Below, piece after piece: positions 26,474 to 35,188 of a stretch of DNA of 64,000 nt. The notes beneath the pieces were generated by a model. It was given only the letters and a program-made list of their open reading frames with translations, was not told the DNA's origin and did not search any database. The stretch is from Comamonas testosteroni (lineage in GTDB: Bacteria > Pseudomonadota > Gammaproteobacteria > Burkholderiales > Burkholderiaceae_C), in the NCBI GenBank assembly GCA_008727115.1, contig CP044131.1, positions 124,001 through 188,000 of the forward strand, in the 5' to 3' direction. The stretch's first letter is position 1, and the number at the start of each line of letters is the position of its first letter. The position numbers were made by a program, and so were the translations under genes.

Positions 26474-28377
26474 GGTGCGACTCCTTCTCTCTTTTTAGGA
26501 GCTAGCCGCGCCCACAGCAACTGTGCGTAACCGGCAATTCCCTGCGGGAACAGCAGCACCAGCACCAGCATGGCGGCACCCATCATGGCGCGCCAGTATT
26601 CGGTGTTGCGGGCCACAGTGTCGTGCAGCCAGGTGAAGGCGGCTGCGCCCACCACGGGACCAGCCAGCGTCTGCACGCCGCCCAGCAGCACCATGACCAG
26701 ACCATCCACCGATTTGGTGACGGACAATGCATCGGGTGCCACACCGCCCTTGCTGAAGGCAAACAGGGCTCCTGCCAAACCCGCAAACAGCCCGGCGATG
26801 ACAAACGCTGTCCATTGAATGCGGCGCACGTCGATGCCAATGGCGTCGGCACGCAAAGCGGAATCACGCGTGGCACGCAGCGCGTAACCCAGGGGCGAGA
26901 ACAGGATGCGGCGCAGCAGATAAATGCCCAGCGCACACACGGCCAGCGCCAGCCAGTAGAACGTGGCGCCGCTAGCTGCCCATTCCGGCGGCCAGACACC
27001 GGTCACGCCATTGCTGCCACCCGTGAAGTCATCCCACTGAAAGACGATGGCCCAACTGATCTGGGCAAAGGCCAGTGTCAACATGGTCAGATACACACCT
27101 GACAGCCGCACGCAGAACCAGCCGTAGAGCAGCGCCCCAGCGGCGGCCACCAGCGGGCCCAGCAGCAGCGAAGCAGGCATGGACAGATCCAGCTGGCGCA
27201 CCAGCAGCGCCGCGCCATAGGCCCCCAGGCCAAAGTAGGCCGCATGGCCAAAGGAGTGCATGCCGCCGGGGCCGAGGATGAAGTGCAAGCTGGCCGCAAA
27301 CAGCGCGGCGATAAAGATATCGGTCAGCAGCACGGTGCTGTAGCTGTCGGCATCGCCCATGGCCAGTGGCAGCAGAACAAGCGCCACCAGTAAGGCGATC
27401 CAGCCCGATGTGGCTGCGCGGCCTGCGGGTTTGAGCGGCTGTTCATGCTCGCCACCGTTGCGGCTGAGCGCTTGAGGCTTGCCCAGCAGTCCCCATGGGC
27501 GCCAGACCAGCACCACGGCCATGACCAGAAATTCCACCACCAGCGTGAGCTTGGAGAACGAGACCTCGACGCCCGCAATTTCCTGCACGCCCAGCCAGAT
27601 GCATACGGCTTTGAGTTCGGCCACCAGCAGCGCGGCGATAAAGGCACCGGGAATACTGCCCATGCCGCCCACGACCACCACAACAAAGGCGCTACCGATG
27701 GTGAGCATGTCCATCTCCAGGCTGGCAGGCTCACGCGGCAGTTGCAGCGCACCGCCTAGGCCCGCCAGCAGCGTGCCGAGGGCAAATACTGCGGTGAAAA
27801 GCCAGGCTTGGTTGACGCCCAGGGCACCCACCATTTCACGGTCTTGCGTGGCGGCGCGCACCAGCGTGCCAAAACGGGTTTTGGTCAATAAAAGCGTCAA
27901 ACCCAAGAGTACACATGGGCCAACAGCTATCAAAAAAAGATCGTAAGTGGGGAATTGGCGGCCCAGAATTTCGACCGATCCCTCAAGGCCCGCTGCACGC
28001 GGGCCGAACAACTCCTCCGGCCCCCACAGCCACAGCACCGCGTCCTTGATGACCAGCACCAGCGCAAAGGTGGCCAGCAGCTGAAACAGCTCGGGTGCCT
28101 TGTAGATGCGGCGCAAGAGCAGCATCTCGGTCAGCGCGCCCAGCACGCCGCAGGCCAGCGGAGCCAGCACCAGTGCGGGCCAGAAGCCGATATGGGGCGA
28201 GAGGACATCCACACTGCTATAGGCGATGAAGGCGCCCAGCATGTAGAACGAGCCGTGGGCAAAGTTGATGGTGCGGGTGACGCCAAAAATCAGCGATAGC
28301 CCCACAGACACCAGAAACAGCGACGATGCGCTGGCCAGGCCATTGAGCAACTGGGCCAGCAGGCCGGATGCACTCAT
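26470..28377 (-). CDS. Fused LivH-LivM ABC transporter permease
   Basis: This 635-residue protein combines both membrane subunits. Residues ~1-295 are LivH-like (LVSVGLSLIFGVTRTINFAHGSFYMLGAF) and residues ~325-620 are LivM-like (LGPGGMHSFGHAAYFGLGAYGAALL, shown in part; GGSNGVTGV). Two sets of about eight transmembrane helices are linked by a polar stretch (SRNGGEHEQPLKPAGRAATS). A single chain must therefore form the whole pore, possibly as a pseudo-heterodimer. It overlaps livG by ATGA. A terminator-like hairpin separates it from the upstream binding-protein gene. Confidence 0.9.
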   Translation of the reverse strand: MSASGLLAQLLNGLASASSLFLVSVGLSLIFGVTRTINFAHGSFYMLGAFIAYSSVDVLSPHIGFWPALVLAPLACGVLGALTEMLLLRRIYKAPELFQLLATFALVLVIKDAVLWLWGPEELFGPRAAGLEGSVEILGRQFPTYDLFLIAVGPCVLLGLTLLLTKTRFGTLVRAATQDREMVGALGVNQAWLFTAVFALGTLLAGLGGALQLPREPASLEMDMLTIGSAFVVVVVGGMGSIPGAFIAALLVAELKAVCIWLGVQEIAGVEVSFSKLTLVVEFLVMAVVLVWRPWGLLGKPQALSRNGGEHEQPLKPAGRAATSGWIALLVALVLLPLAMGDADSYSTVLLTDIFIAALFAASLHFILGPGGMHSFGHAAYFGLGAYGAALLVRQLDLSMPASLLLGPLVAAAGALLYGWFCVRLSGVYLTMLTLAFAQISWAIVFQWDDFTGGSNGVTGVWPPEWAASGATFYWLALAVCALGIYLLRRILFSPLGYALRATRDSALRADAIGIDVRRIQWTAFVIAGLFAGLAGALFAFSKGGVAPDALSVTKSVDGLVMVLLGGVQTLAGPVVGAAAFTWLHDTVARNTEYWRAMMGAAMLVLVLLFPQGIAGYAQLLWARLAPKKREGVAP

Positions 28378-28434
28378 GCTGCGGTGTTCCTCTTCATCAA
28401 CATATCTCCTTGCACAGATTGCAGTGCAGATGTG

Positions 28435-28463
28435 AAAAAGCCACCGTGGTGGGTGGCTTTTTT
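28435..28463. terminator. Hairpin between binding-protein and permease genes
   Basis: AAAAAGCCACC and GGTGGCTTTTTT form a stem (core 28440-28445 and 28452-28457) with A/T tails on both sides. On the minus strand it would attenuate transcription after the binding-protein gene, giving excess receptor over permease. Confidence 0.8.
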
Positions 28464-28482
28464 CATTGTCGCAAAGCCGTGC

Positions 28483-29685
28483 TTAGTTGGCAGCCGCAGG
28501 ACGCAGCTTTTTCACTTCTTCGTCTGTAGGCTGATAGTCCTTGCCGTCGGCATAGCGGTAGTTGACCAGCACGCCGCGCTTGAGCTTGTCGTCATAGGCC
28601 GTCTTGCCGACGTACGCGCCCATGGTGGACTGGTTGTCCTGCGCACGGTAAGTGATGGGGCCAAACGGCGTGTTCACTTCCAGACCCTTGAAGGCGGCAA
28701 TCAGCTTTTCGGTATCGGGGTCGCCATTGGTCTTGCGCAGGCCAGCGGCAATCGACTGAATGGCGTTGTAGCCCACGATGGTGCCCAGACGTGGGTAGTC
28801 CTTGAACCTGGCCTGATAGGCCTTGAGGAAGGCGTTGTGCTCAGGCGTGTTGATGGAGTACCAGGGGTAGCCGGTGACGGTCCAGCCAATCGGCGCTTCT
28901 TTCTTCAGCGGATCCAGATACTCGGGCTCGGCCGTCAGCAGGCCCACGACTTCACGGCCCTTGAACAGACCACGCGTATTGCCCTCGCGCACAAACTTGC
29001 CCAGGTCGGTGGCAAACAGCACGTTGAAGATAGCGTCGGGCTTGGCGTCAGCCAGCGCCTGCACCACGGAACCTGCGTCGATCTTGCCCAACGCAGGAGC
29101 CTGCTCGGCCACAAACTCGATGTCGGGCTGCTTTTCCTTCATCAGCTTTTTGAAGGTGGCAACCGCCGACTGGCCATATTCGTAGTTGGGGTAGACGATG
29201 GCCCAGCGCTTTTTCTTGAGCTTGAGGGCTTCTTCCACCAGCATGGCAGTCTGCATATAGGTGGAGCCGCGCAGACGGTAGGTGTAGTGATTGCCGTCGG
29301 CCCAGACCACCTTGTCGGTCAGTGTTTCGGAGGCCAGGAAAAAGCGCTTTTTCTGCTTGGCGTAATCGGTCAGCGCCAGGCCCACGTGCGACAGAAAGCT
29401 GCCGGTCAGCACATCGATCTTCTCGCGGCTATACAGCTCTTCGGCGGCGCGCACGGCGTCGCCGGGCGTGGCGTTGTCGTCACGCACGATGAGCTGCAGT
29501 TTTTTACCAGCCACGCCGCCTGCGGCATTGACCTGCTCCACGGCCAGTTCCATGCCTTTCTTGTAGGGCTCCAGAAAGGCGGGTTGTGCCTTGTAGCTAT
29601 TGATCTCGCCAATCTTGATCACGCCTTGCGCCCATGCGGGCAGGGCGGCCAGGGTCAGCAGGGGCAGGGTCCAGCGCAGCTGCAT
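28483..29685 (-). CDS. ABC transporter periplasmic binding protein, LivJ/LivK-like
   Basis: The 400-residue receptor has a signal peptide (MQLRWTLPLLTLAALPAWA) followed by the type I periplasmic fold (IKIGEINSYKAQPAFLEPYKKG, in part). It captures the ligand for the fused permease and LivGF. GAGGAG lies seven bases before the ATG at 29685; an ATG at 29691 is too close to that site. The mature sequence retains VEQVNAAGGVAGKKLQL and LVNYRYADGK. The ligand cannot be read from sequence; this branch includes receptors for amino acids, amides and aromatic compounds. Confidence 0.9.
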   Translation of the reverse strand: MQLRWTLPLLTLAALPAWAQGVIKIGEINSYKAQPAFLEPYKKGMELAVEQVNAAGGVAGKKLQLIVRDDNATPGDAVRAAEELYSREKIDVLTGSFLSHVGLALTDYAKQKKRFFLASETLTDKVVWADGNHYTYRLRGSTYMQTAMLVEEALKLKKKRWAIVYPNYEYGQSAVATFKKLMKEKQPDIEFVAEQAPALGKIDAGSVVQALADAKPDAIFNVLFATDLGKFVREGNTRGLFKGREVVGLLTAEPEYLDPLKKEAPIGWTVTGYPWYSINTPEHNAFLKAYQARFKDYPRLGTIVGYNAIQSIAAGLRKTNGDPDTEKLIAAFKGLEVNTPFGPITYRAQDNQSTMGAYVGKTAYDDKLKRGVLVNYRYADGKDYQPTDEEVKKLRPAAAN

Positions 29686-29750
29686 TGTCATTCTCCTCAA
29701 TGGTGAACGTGTGACCGCAGCAGGTGAGCCAGCGATCAGCGCGATGCTTA

Positions 29751-29767
29751 ATGCTCAACTTGAGCAT
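29751..29767. promoter_or_regulatory. Palindrome upstream of the binding-protein gene
   Basis: ATGCTCAA-C-TTGAGCAT is a perfect 8-bp dyad with a one-base centre, 66 bases upstream of the start at 29685, beside AT-rich TATATA. It is a likely repressor or activator site for the ABC transporter operon. The regulator is unknown. Confidence 0.45.
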
Positions 29768-30097
29768 TTATATAGACAAATAAAGCGCTTGTTCAAAGCG
29801 CATGGGCAGCCATCCTAGAGCAGCGCATTTCGGGCGTCAAGAATCCTTGGCCAGTTTTTCGCAATCGGTTGCCTCCACAGAGGGCGTCATTCTGCTTATC
29901 ACTATTCGATCTCAAGTCATTGATCTGAGGCGCACCTGTTTATGTGCAATTGCCGGACAATATGGGACTTGTCCCGCTTGGCAACCGGCAGCCAACGCGC
30001 TAACAGAATCGGCCTGCGCCGCTCTACAGTGCCCCGCCACCGCCCAGCGTTTTGCCGCGCAGGTTTTCTGCTTCGAATTTTTATTTCCAGACGAATC
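29768..30097. other. Intergenic region between ABC operon and fpr
   Basis: About 330 bases without a credible gene. The open frame preceding fpr has no SD or domain. It must contain the fpr promoter, but I see no clear SoxR, FinR or FNR dyad and no convincing -35/-10. Confidence 0.4.
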
Positions 30098-30871
30098 ATG
30101 AGTGCTTTTCTAGAAGAACGCGTGCTGTCGGTTCACCACTGGACCGACCGTCTTTTCTCCTTCACCACTACCCGCGATACATCGCTGCGCTTTTCCAACG
30201 GCCACTTCACCATGATTGGCCTGAAGGTGGATGGCAAGAATCTGCTGCGTGCTTATTCCATCGCCAGCCCCAACTACGAAGAGCATCTGGAGTTTCTGTC
30301 CATCAAGGTGCCTGAAGGCCCTCTGACCTCGAAGCTGCAGAACATCAAGGTGGGCGATACCGTGATCGTGGGCAAGAAGCCCACAGGCACGCTGCTGATC
30401 GACTACCTGCTGCCCGGCAAGAACCTGTACCTGATCGGTACCGGCACCGGCCTGGCTCCCTGGCTGGCTGTGGCCCGCGACCCCGAAACCTACGAGCGTT
30501 TTGACAACGTGATCGTGGTGCACGGCGTGCGTCAGGTGCAGGAGCTGGCCTATCAGGAGCTGTTCGAGAAGGAACTGCCCGAGCACGAATTCCTGGGCGA
30601 GATCGTCAAGGGCAAGCTGCACTACTACCCCACGGTGACGCGCGAGCCCTTCCGCAACCAGGGCCGTATCTCCACGCAGATCAACAACGGCACCTTCCCG
30701 CAAAACCTGGGCCTGCCCGATCTGAATCCCGAGACCGATCGCGTCATGCTGTGCGGCAGCCCTGCCATGCTGTCTGAGCTGAAGGAACTGCTGGAAAAGC
30801 GCGGTTTCAAGGAAGGCAACACCACCACGCCCGGCGACTTCGTCATCGAGCGCGCCTTCGTGGAAAAGTAA
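30098..30871 (+). CDS. fpr: Ferredoxin-NADP reductase
   Basis: This 257-residue flavoenzyme passes electrons between NADPH and ferredoxin or flavodoxin, supporting redox repair and iron-sulfur biogenesis. FAD contacts are RAYSIASP and the GPLTSKLQ loop; NADP binding is GTGTGLAPWLAVARDPE. The chain ends AFVEK, typical of the bacterial subclass. The ATG at 30098 begins MSAFLEERVLSVHHWTDRLF, the usual N-terminus, though no strong SD is seen. It is monocistronic with a shared bidirectional terminator. Confidence 0.95.
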   Translation: MSAFLEERVLSVHHWTDRLFSFTTTRDTSLRFSNGHFTMIGLKVDGKNLLRAYSIASPNYEEHLEFLSIKVPEGPLTSKLQNIKVGDTVIVGKKPTGTLLIDYLLPGKNLYLIGTGTGLAPWLAVARDPETYERFDNVIVVHGVRQVQELAYQELFEKELPEHEFLGEIVKGKLHYYPTVTREPFRNQGRISTQINNGTFPQNLGLPDLNPETDRVMLCGSPAMLSELKELLEKRGFKEGNTTTPGDFVIERAFVEK

Positions 30872-30884
30872 GGCAACCTGCTTC

Positions 30885-30914
30885 AAAAAAGGCCTGCATT
30901 TGCAGGCCTTTTTT
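30885..30914. terminator. Bidirectional terminator, fpr and yihY
   Basis: GGCCTGCA (30891-30898) and TGCAGGCC (30901-30908) form a tight 8-bp stem flanked by A6 and T6. Confidence 0.92.
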
Positions 30915-30929
30915 GCGTCTGGAGACTGC

Positions 30930-31910
30930 TCAGATGTTCTCTCCTGCGCTTTCCGGCAGGCGCTCTATGTCCTGGGCTGCGGGGCTTGTTGGCTTGCGTG
31001 AAACAAAGGGCATGTTCACGGAGACTTTGGCGCGGCTGCAGGCCTTGGCGGTGGCGGCAGCCAGCAGCAAGATGGCCGAGGTGAAGTAAAACCACATCAG
31101 CACCACGACCAGCGAGCCCGCTGCTCCATAAGCGGAGACCACGGCTGCGGTAGACAGATACCAGGCCAGTGCCTGTTTTCCGATGGTGAACAGCGCGGCA
31201 CCCAGCACCGAGCCCAGCAGCAGGTATTTGGTCGATGGCTTGGTGCCAGTGCCCATGCGCATCAGCCCCCAGAACAGCAGCACGGCAATGCCAAACGACA
31301 GGCTTTCGTTGATGACGCCCATCACCGGCCCCAGGGGGACGAGCTGCAGCTCATCATTGGCCCATTTGGTGATCATCTGAATGGCGGTGGAAACCACCAT
31401 GGAGACCAGCAGCAAAAAGCCCAGGCCCACGACATAACTCAGGCCCCAGAGGCGAGAGATCGCCATGCTCCACCAGGGCTTGCTTTCCGTGGAGCGAGCG
31501 TCTTCGCCCATGGACCAGAGCTTGTCCAGCGAGGCCTGCAGCTCGACAAACACACCAGTGGCCCCCGAGAGCATCATCACCAGACCCAGGATGGAGGCGA
31601 GCGAGCCCTGATCCGAGCTTTGTGCGCTGGACAGCGCGCCTTGCACGACCTGCGCTGCACGCTCTCCCACGACGTCCTGAATCTGCGCAATCAAGGTGCT
31701 CTCCACATAACTGCGATCCATCCACCAGCCCAGCAGGCCGACCACGGCCAGCAGCAAGGGTGCCAGGCTCAGCATGCCGTAGAAGGACATGGCGGCGCTC
31801 ATGCGCAGGCCGTCGGCCTGCAGCCACAGCTGCACAGCATCCATCAGGGGCTTGAGGGGATTGGTGAGGTGTTGCAGCCTGTGCCGCCAGGTGGAAAAGT
31901 CAAAGGCCAT
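30930..31910 (-). CDS. YihY/BrkB-family inner-membrane protein
   Basis: The 326-residue protein has six predicted transmembrane helices. The motif LRMSAAMSFYGMLSLAPLLLAVVG near residue 35 (shown in part) and GVFVELQASLDKLW are conserved in the YihY/virulence factor BrkB (formerly RNase BN) family. The molecular function is not established. The C-terminal ~45 residues are a polar cytoplasmic tail. It stands alone on the minus strand and converges on fpr. Confidence 0.88.
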   Translation of the reverse strand: MAFDFSTWRHRLQHLTNPLKPLMDAVQLWLQADGLRMSAAMSFYGMLSLAPLLLAVVGLLGWWMDRSYVESTLIAQIQDVVGERAAQVVQGALSSAQSSDQGSLASILGLVMMLSGATGVFVELQASLDKLWSMGEDARSTESKPWWSMAISRLWGLSYVVGLGFLLLVSMVVSTAIQMITKWANDELQLVPLGPVMGVINESLSFGIAVLLFWGLMRMGTGTKPSTKYLLLGSVLGAALFTIGKQALAWYLSTAAVVSAYGAAGSLVVVLMWFYFTSAILLLAAATAKACSRAKVSVNMPFVSRKPTSPAAQDIERLPESAGENI

Positions 31911-32278
31911 GTGAAGAATTCTGGGTGGTGAGAGGGGGCCTGCCTGTCAGCCTATGCCTGCATGAGCGACAAAGGTGCAAATTTTTCTTGTGCCGTGCCC
32001 GCAGTGTCGGTGCTGTTGCGATGACAAATTATTTGCACTCGTTCACGTGAAAGTCATTTGCCAGCAAAGATATTTTGCTCATCTTTTTGGAATAACGGAT
32101 GCAGGCATTTTGAATTTCTGCAAAAGCGCATCGGGGTTTTCTCTAGTCAACTACGCTGGAAACAAAGAGGGTGTCGTAGTTCAATCCGGGTTTGCACCCA
32201 TCAAAGTGCAACCACTTGAATACAAAAAGAATGCCATTCTGCTTTTGTCCAGGATGGCTGGCACAACGAGACACCTCC
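31911..32278. other. Intergenic region with dyads upstream of the acetyl-CoA hydrolase gene
   Basis: This 368-bp AT-rich gap contains a perfect palindrome TTCACGTGAA (32042-32051), a TTTGC-CA-GCAAA dyad (32057-32068) and further TTTGCA/TGCAAA words (near 31975 and 32029). TTTGCAAA-like words occur at acyl-CoA/short-chain fatty acid regulator sites in other bacteria, so these may control the downstream gene; that link is inference. No gene is seen. Confidence 0.4.
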
Positions 32279-33823
32279 ATGCAAACCACTTTTACTGCCG
32301 CATCGCCCGCAGACCGCGTGCTGTGCCCTGCCTTGCGCGAACGCATCATGACGGCCGACCAGGCCGCCAGCCTCATCCAGTCCGGCATGACGCTGGGGAT
32401 GAGTGGCTTCACCCCTGCGGGTGCGCCCAAGTCTGTGCCGCAGGCGCTGGCACGCCGCATTGAGGAGCAGAACGCCAACGGTGGCAACTTCCGCATCAGC
32501 CTGTGGACGGGGGCATCGACCTCGCCTGAGCTGGATGGGGCTCTCGCCAAGGTGCACGGCATCGAGCGCCGCCTGCCCTACCAGAGCGACCCCACGGTGC
32601 GCAAAGAGATCAACGACGGGCGCATGCAGTACGTGGACATCCACCTCTCGCACGTGGCGCAGTACGTGTGGTTTGGCTTTCTGGGCCACCTGGATGTGGC
32701 GGTGATCGAAGTGGCGGGCATCCTGCCCGACGGTCGTTTAATTCCATCGACCTCGGTGGGCAATAACAAGACCTGGCTGGAGCAGGCCGACAAGATCATT
32801 CTGGAAGTCAACAGCGCCCAGCCCGCCGAGCTGGAAGGCATGCACGACATCTACTACGGCGCGGCCGTGCCGCCCAAGCGCAAGCCCATTCCCATGGAGC
32901 ACCCGTTTGACCGCATTGGCGACCCGTATCTGCACTGCGACCTGAGCAAGGTCATCGCCGTGGTGCCCACGCAGCAGCGCGACAAGCTGGCAGCGTTTAC
33001 GGCCCCCGATGTCGATTCGCAGCGCATTGCCCAGCACATCATCGAATTCCTGCAGCAGGAAGTGAAGATTGGCCGCCTGCCGCCCGAGCTACTGCCGCTG
33101 CAGTCCGGCGTGGGCAACATCGCCAACGCCGTGCTGGCCGGCCTGAATAATGGCCCGTTTGACCACCTGACGTCCTATACCGAAGTGCTGCAGGACGGCA
33201 TGCTGGACATGCTGGAATCGGGCAAGCTGGACACCGTCTCCACCACCTCGCTGGCGCTCAGTCCGGCGGCGATGGAGCGCTTCCTCGCCAACATCGAGTT
33301 CTACCGTCAGCGCATCATGCTGCGCCCGCAGGAGATCTCGAACCACCCCGAGCTGATCCGCCGCATGGGCCTGATCTCGATGAACGCGCTGATCGAGGCC
33401 GATATGTATGGCAACGTCAACAGCACGCACGTCATGGGCTCGTCCATCATGAACGGCATTGGCGGCAGCGGCGACTTTGCGCGCAACGCTTACCTGTCCA
33501 TCTTCATGACGCCGTCCATGGCCAAGGGCGGCAAGATCAGCTGCATCGTGCCCATGGTCTCGCACGTCGATCACACCGAGCACGATGTGCAGGTCATCGT
33601 GACCGAGCAAGGTCTGGCCGATCTGCGTGGCCTGGCGCCGGTGCAGCGCGCCCGTCTCATCATCGAAAAGTGCGTTCACCCCGACTACAAGGCCGCCATG
33701 ACCGACTATCTGGAGCGCGCCCTGCGCGATGCCCCGGGCAAGCACACACCGCACCTGCTGGATGAGGCCTATGCCTGGCACCAGCGCTACCTAAAGACAG
33801 GCAGCATGCAGGCGTCTGCATAA
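32279..33823 (+). CDS. Acetyl-CoA hydrolase / CoA-transferase family protein
   Basis: The 514-residue enzyme belongs to the acetyl-CoA hydrolase/transferase family (succinyl-CoA:acetate CoA-transferase relatives). Typical motifs are LGMSGFTPAGAPKSVPQALA near residue 40, GIGGSGDFARNAYLS and TEQGLADLRGLAP. Glu302 in SYTEVLQDGM is the candidate for the catalytic CoA-thioester glutamate. It would move CoA between succinate and acetate or another acid, helping acetate and propionate use. I chose ATG 32279 (MQTTFTAAS); the frame is open upstream to 32192 without useful features. A composite hairpin follows the gene. Confidence 0.9.
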   Translation: MQTTFTAASPADRVLCPALRERIMTADQAASLIQSGMTLGMSGFTPAGAPKSVPQALARRIEEQNANGGNFRISLWTGASTSPELDGALAKVHGIERRLPYQSDPTVRKEINDGRMQYVDIHLSHVAQYVWFGFLGHLDVAVIEVAGILPDGRLIPSTSVGNNKTWLEQADKIILEVNSAQPAELEGMHDIYYGAAVPPKRKPIPMEHPFDRIGDPYLHCDLSKVIAVVPTQQRDKLAAFTAPDVDSQRIAQHIIEFLQQEVKIGRLPPELLPLQSGVGNIANAVLAGLNNGPFDHLTSYTEVLQDGMLDMLESGKLDTVSTTSLALSPAAMERFLANIEFYRQRIMLRPQEISNHPELIRRMGLISMNALIEADMYGNVNSTHVMGSSIMNGIGGSGDFARNAYLSIFMTPSMAKGGKISCIVPMVSHVDHTEHDVQVIVTEQGLADLRGLAPVQRARLIIEKCVHPDYKAAMTDYLERALRDAPGKHTPHLLDEAYAWHQRYLKTGSMQASA

Positions 33824-33830
33824 GCTGAAC

Positions 33831-33922
33831 AAAAAAGGAGCTGCCTCCGCTGGTCATCATTGGTTTTCAGCATTGAAACATGCTGGAAGTGAGATGTGAC
33901 ATGCGCTTGCAGCTCCTTTTTT
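33831..33922. repeat. Composite nested hairpin (terminator-like), copy 1
   Basis: A 92-nt structure: outer arms AAAAAAGGAGCTGC (33831-33844) and GCAGCTCCTTTTTT (33909-33922) are perfect 14-bp complements; an inner stem CAGCAT (33868-33873) / ATGCTG (33880-33885) sits inside. The architecture matches the element at 44766-44850. It can terminate the acetyl-CoA hydrolase transcript. 33923-34054 holds nothing else. Confidence 0.8.
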
Positions 33923-34054
33923 ATCTTCTGGCATGGCTGCAGCACGCTGAGACTTGGCCGAAATCGCCTGGTAACTGGTGTTTAATGCGCACACAAGCCG
34001 GGGCGATGCAGGGCATGGATCTTGCACGGACACCCGGCCATCAGGAGACTTCGA

Positions 34055-35038
34055 ATGCAACGCAGACAATTGATCGCTGGCGCCGCCATGAGCCTGGGCA
34101 CGCTGCTTCCCTCCATCGCGCAGGCGCAGATCGCTAGCGGCAAAGGCCCGCTGCGCATCATTGTTCCCTACACCGCAGGTGGCTCCATCGATGTGAGCGT
34201 GCGCCGCGTCGCTGAAAAGCTGGAGTCCGAGCTGGGCACCATCGTGGTTGAAAACCGCCCCGGCGCGGGCGGCGGCATCGGCATGAGTGCGATTGCGCGC
34301 GCCCCTGGCGATGGCCTGACGGTGGGCATTGCGGCGGTGGCCACCAATGCCATCAACCCCTGGCTGTTCAAAAGCCTGCCCTACGACGCACAAAAAGACT
34401 TTGCTCCCATCACGCAGATGACGCGCATTCCCAATGTGCTGGTGATGAATGCCGAGGCCGCCAAGCGCGAGAACATTCGTACCCTGGCCGACTTCATGGC
34501 CTGGGCCAAGCGCAAGAGCGGCAAGCTCAGCTACGGCAGCGGCGGCAATGGCAGCGCAGGCCATCTGGCCGGAGAGATCTTCAAACGCGAGACCGGGCTG
34601 GACATCGTGCACGTGCCCTACAACGGCGGCGCACCCTCGCAGCTGGCGCTGCTGTCGCAGCAGGTGGATTTGTCGTTCGACAACCTCTCCAGCGCGGCCG
34701 TCAACATTCGCTCGGGCAAGCTGATACCGCTGGCGGTGACGACGCTGGAGCGCAGCAAGCTGCTGCCCCAGTTGCCCGCGCTGGCCGAAATCATTCCGGG
34801 CTTTGCCATCGACACCTGGTGGGGGCTGGTGGCACCGGCCTCCACGCCTGCGCCCGTGGTGCAGCAGCTGAACCAGCATTTTGTGAAGGCGTTGCGCTCG
34901 CCCGAAGTGATGAAGACCTACGACAGCATGATGATGGACACCGTCACCAGCACGCCGCATGAGTTTGCCCGCTTCATGGCCAGGGAGCAGGCGCGCTACG
35001 AGCAGATCGTCAAGATCAGCGGCGCTTCGGTCGACTGA
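34055..35038 (+). CDS. Bug/TctC-family periplasmic solute receptor
   Basis: The 327-residue receptor has a signal peptide (MQRRQLIAGAAMSLGTLLPS, cleaved after AQA) with a twin-Arg that may or may not route it through Tat. Family motifs are PLRIIVPYTAGGSIDVSVR and IVVENRPGAGGGIGMSAI. AGGAGA lies six bases before the ATG at 34055. It is the third orphan Bug receptor in this window. An SDR gene follows after a terminator, so the pair is not obviously an operon. Ligand unknown, probably a carboxylate. Confidence 0.93.
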   Translation: MQRRQLIAGAAMSLGTLLPSIAQAQIASGKGPLRIIVPYTAGGSIDVSVRRVAEKLESELGTIVVENRPGAGGGIGMSAIARAPGDGLTVGIAAVATNAINPWLFKSLPYDAQKDFAPITQMTRIPNVLVMNAEAAKRENIRTLADFMAWAKRKSGKLSYGSGGNGSAGHLAGEIFKRETGLDIVHVPYNGGAPSQLALLSQQVDLSFDNLSSAAVNIRSGKLIPLAVTTLERSKLLPQLPALAEIIPGFAIDTWWGLVAPASTPAPVVQQLNQHFVKALRSPEVMKTYDSMMMDTVTSTPHEFARFMAREQARYEQIVKISGASVD

Positions 35039-35118
35039 GGCACGGGCGTTCCGGGCTCTCCTGGAATGCCCTTGCCGGTTGCTGAACTGGCAAGAGCATT
35101 CGCAGCATTACCTGAACC

Positions 35119-35147
35119 ACCTGTGCAGAAAGCGCACAGGTTTTTTT
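35119..35147 (+). terminator. Terminator after Bug receptor gene
   Basis: ACCTGTGC (35119-35126) pairs with GCACAGGT (35134-35141), followed by seven T. A weaker hairpin (GGGCGTTCC/GGAATGCCC, 35044-35071) lies just upstream. Confidence 0.9.
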
Positions 35148-35188
35148 GCGCCTTCGCTTGGAAGGCTGCTCGATTTTCTGGATTTTTC

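Noticed and set aside
32177..32205. Possible tRNA T-arm-like sequence upstream of the acetyl-CoA hydrolase gene
   Set aside because: No acceptor, D or anticodon stems can be formed around it.
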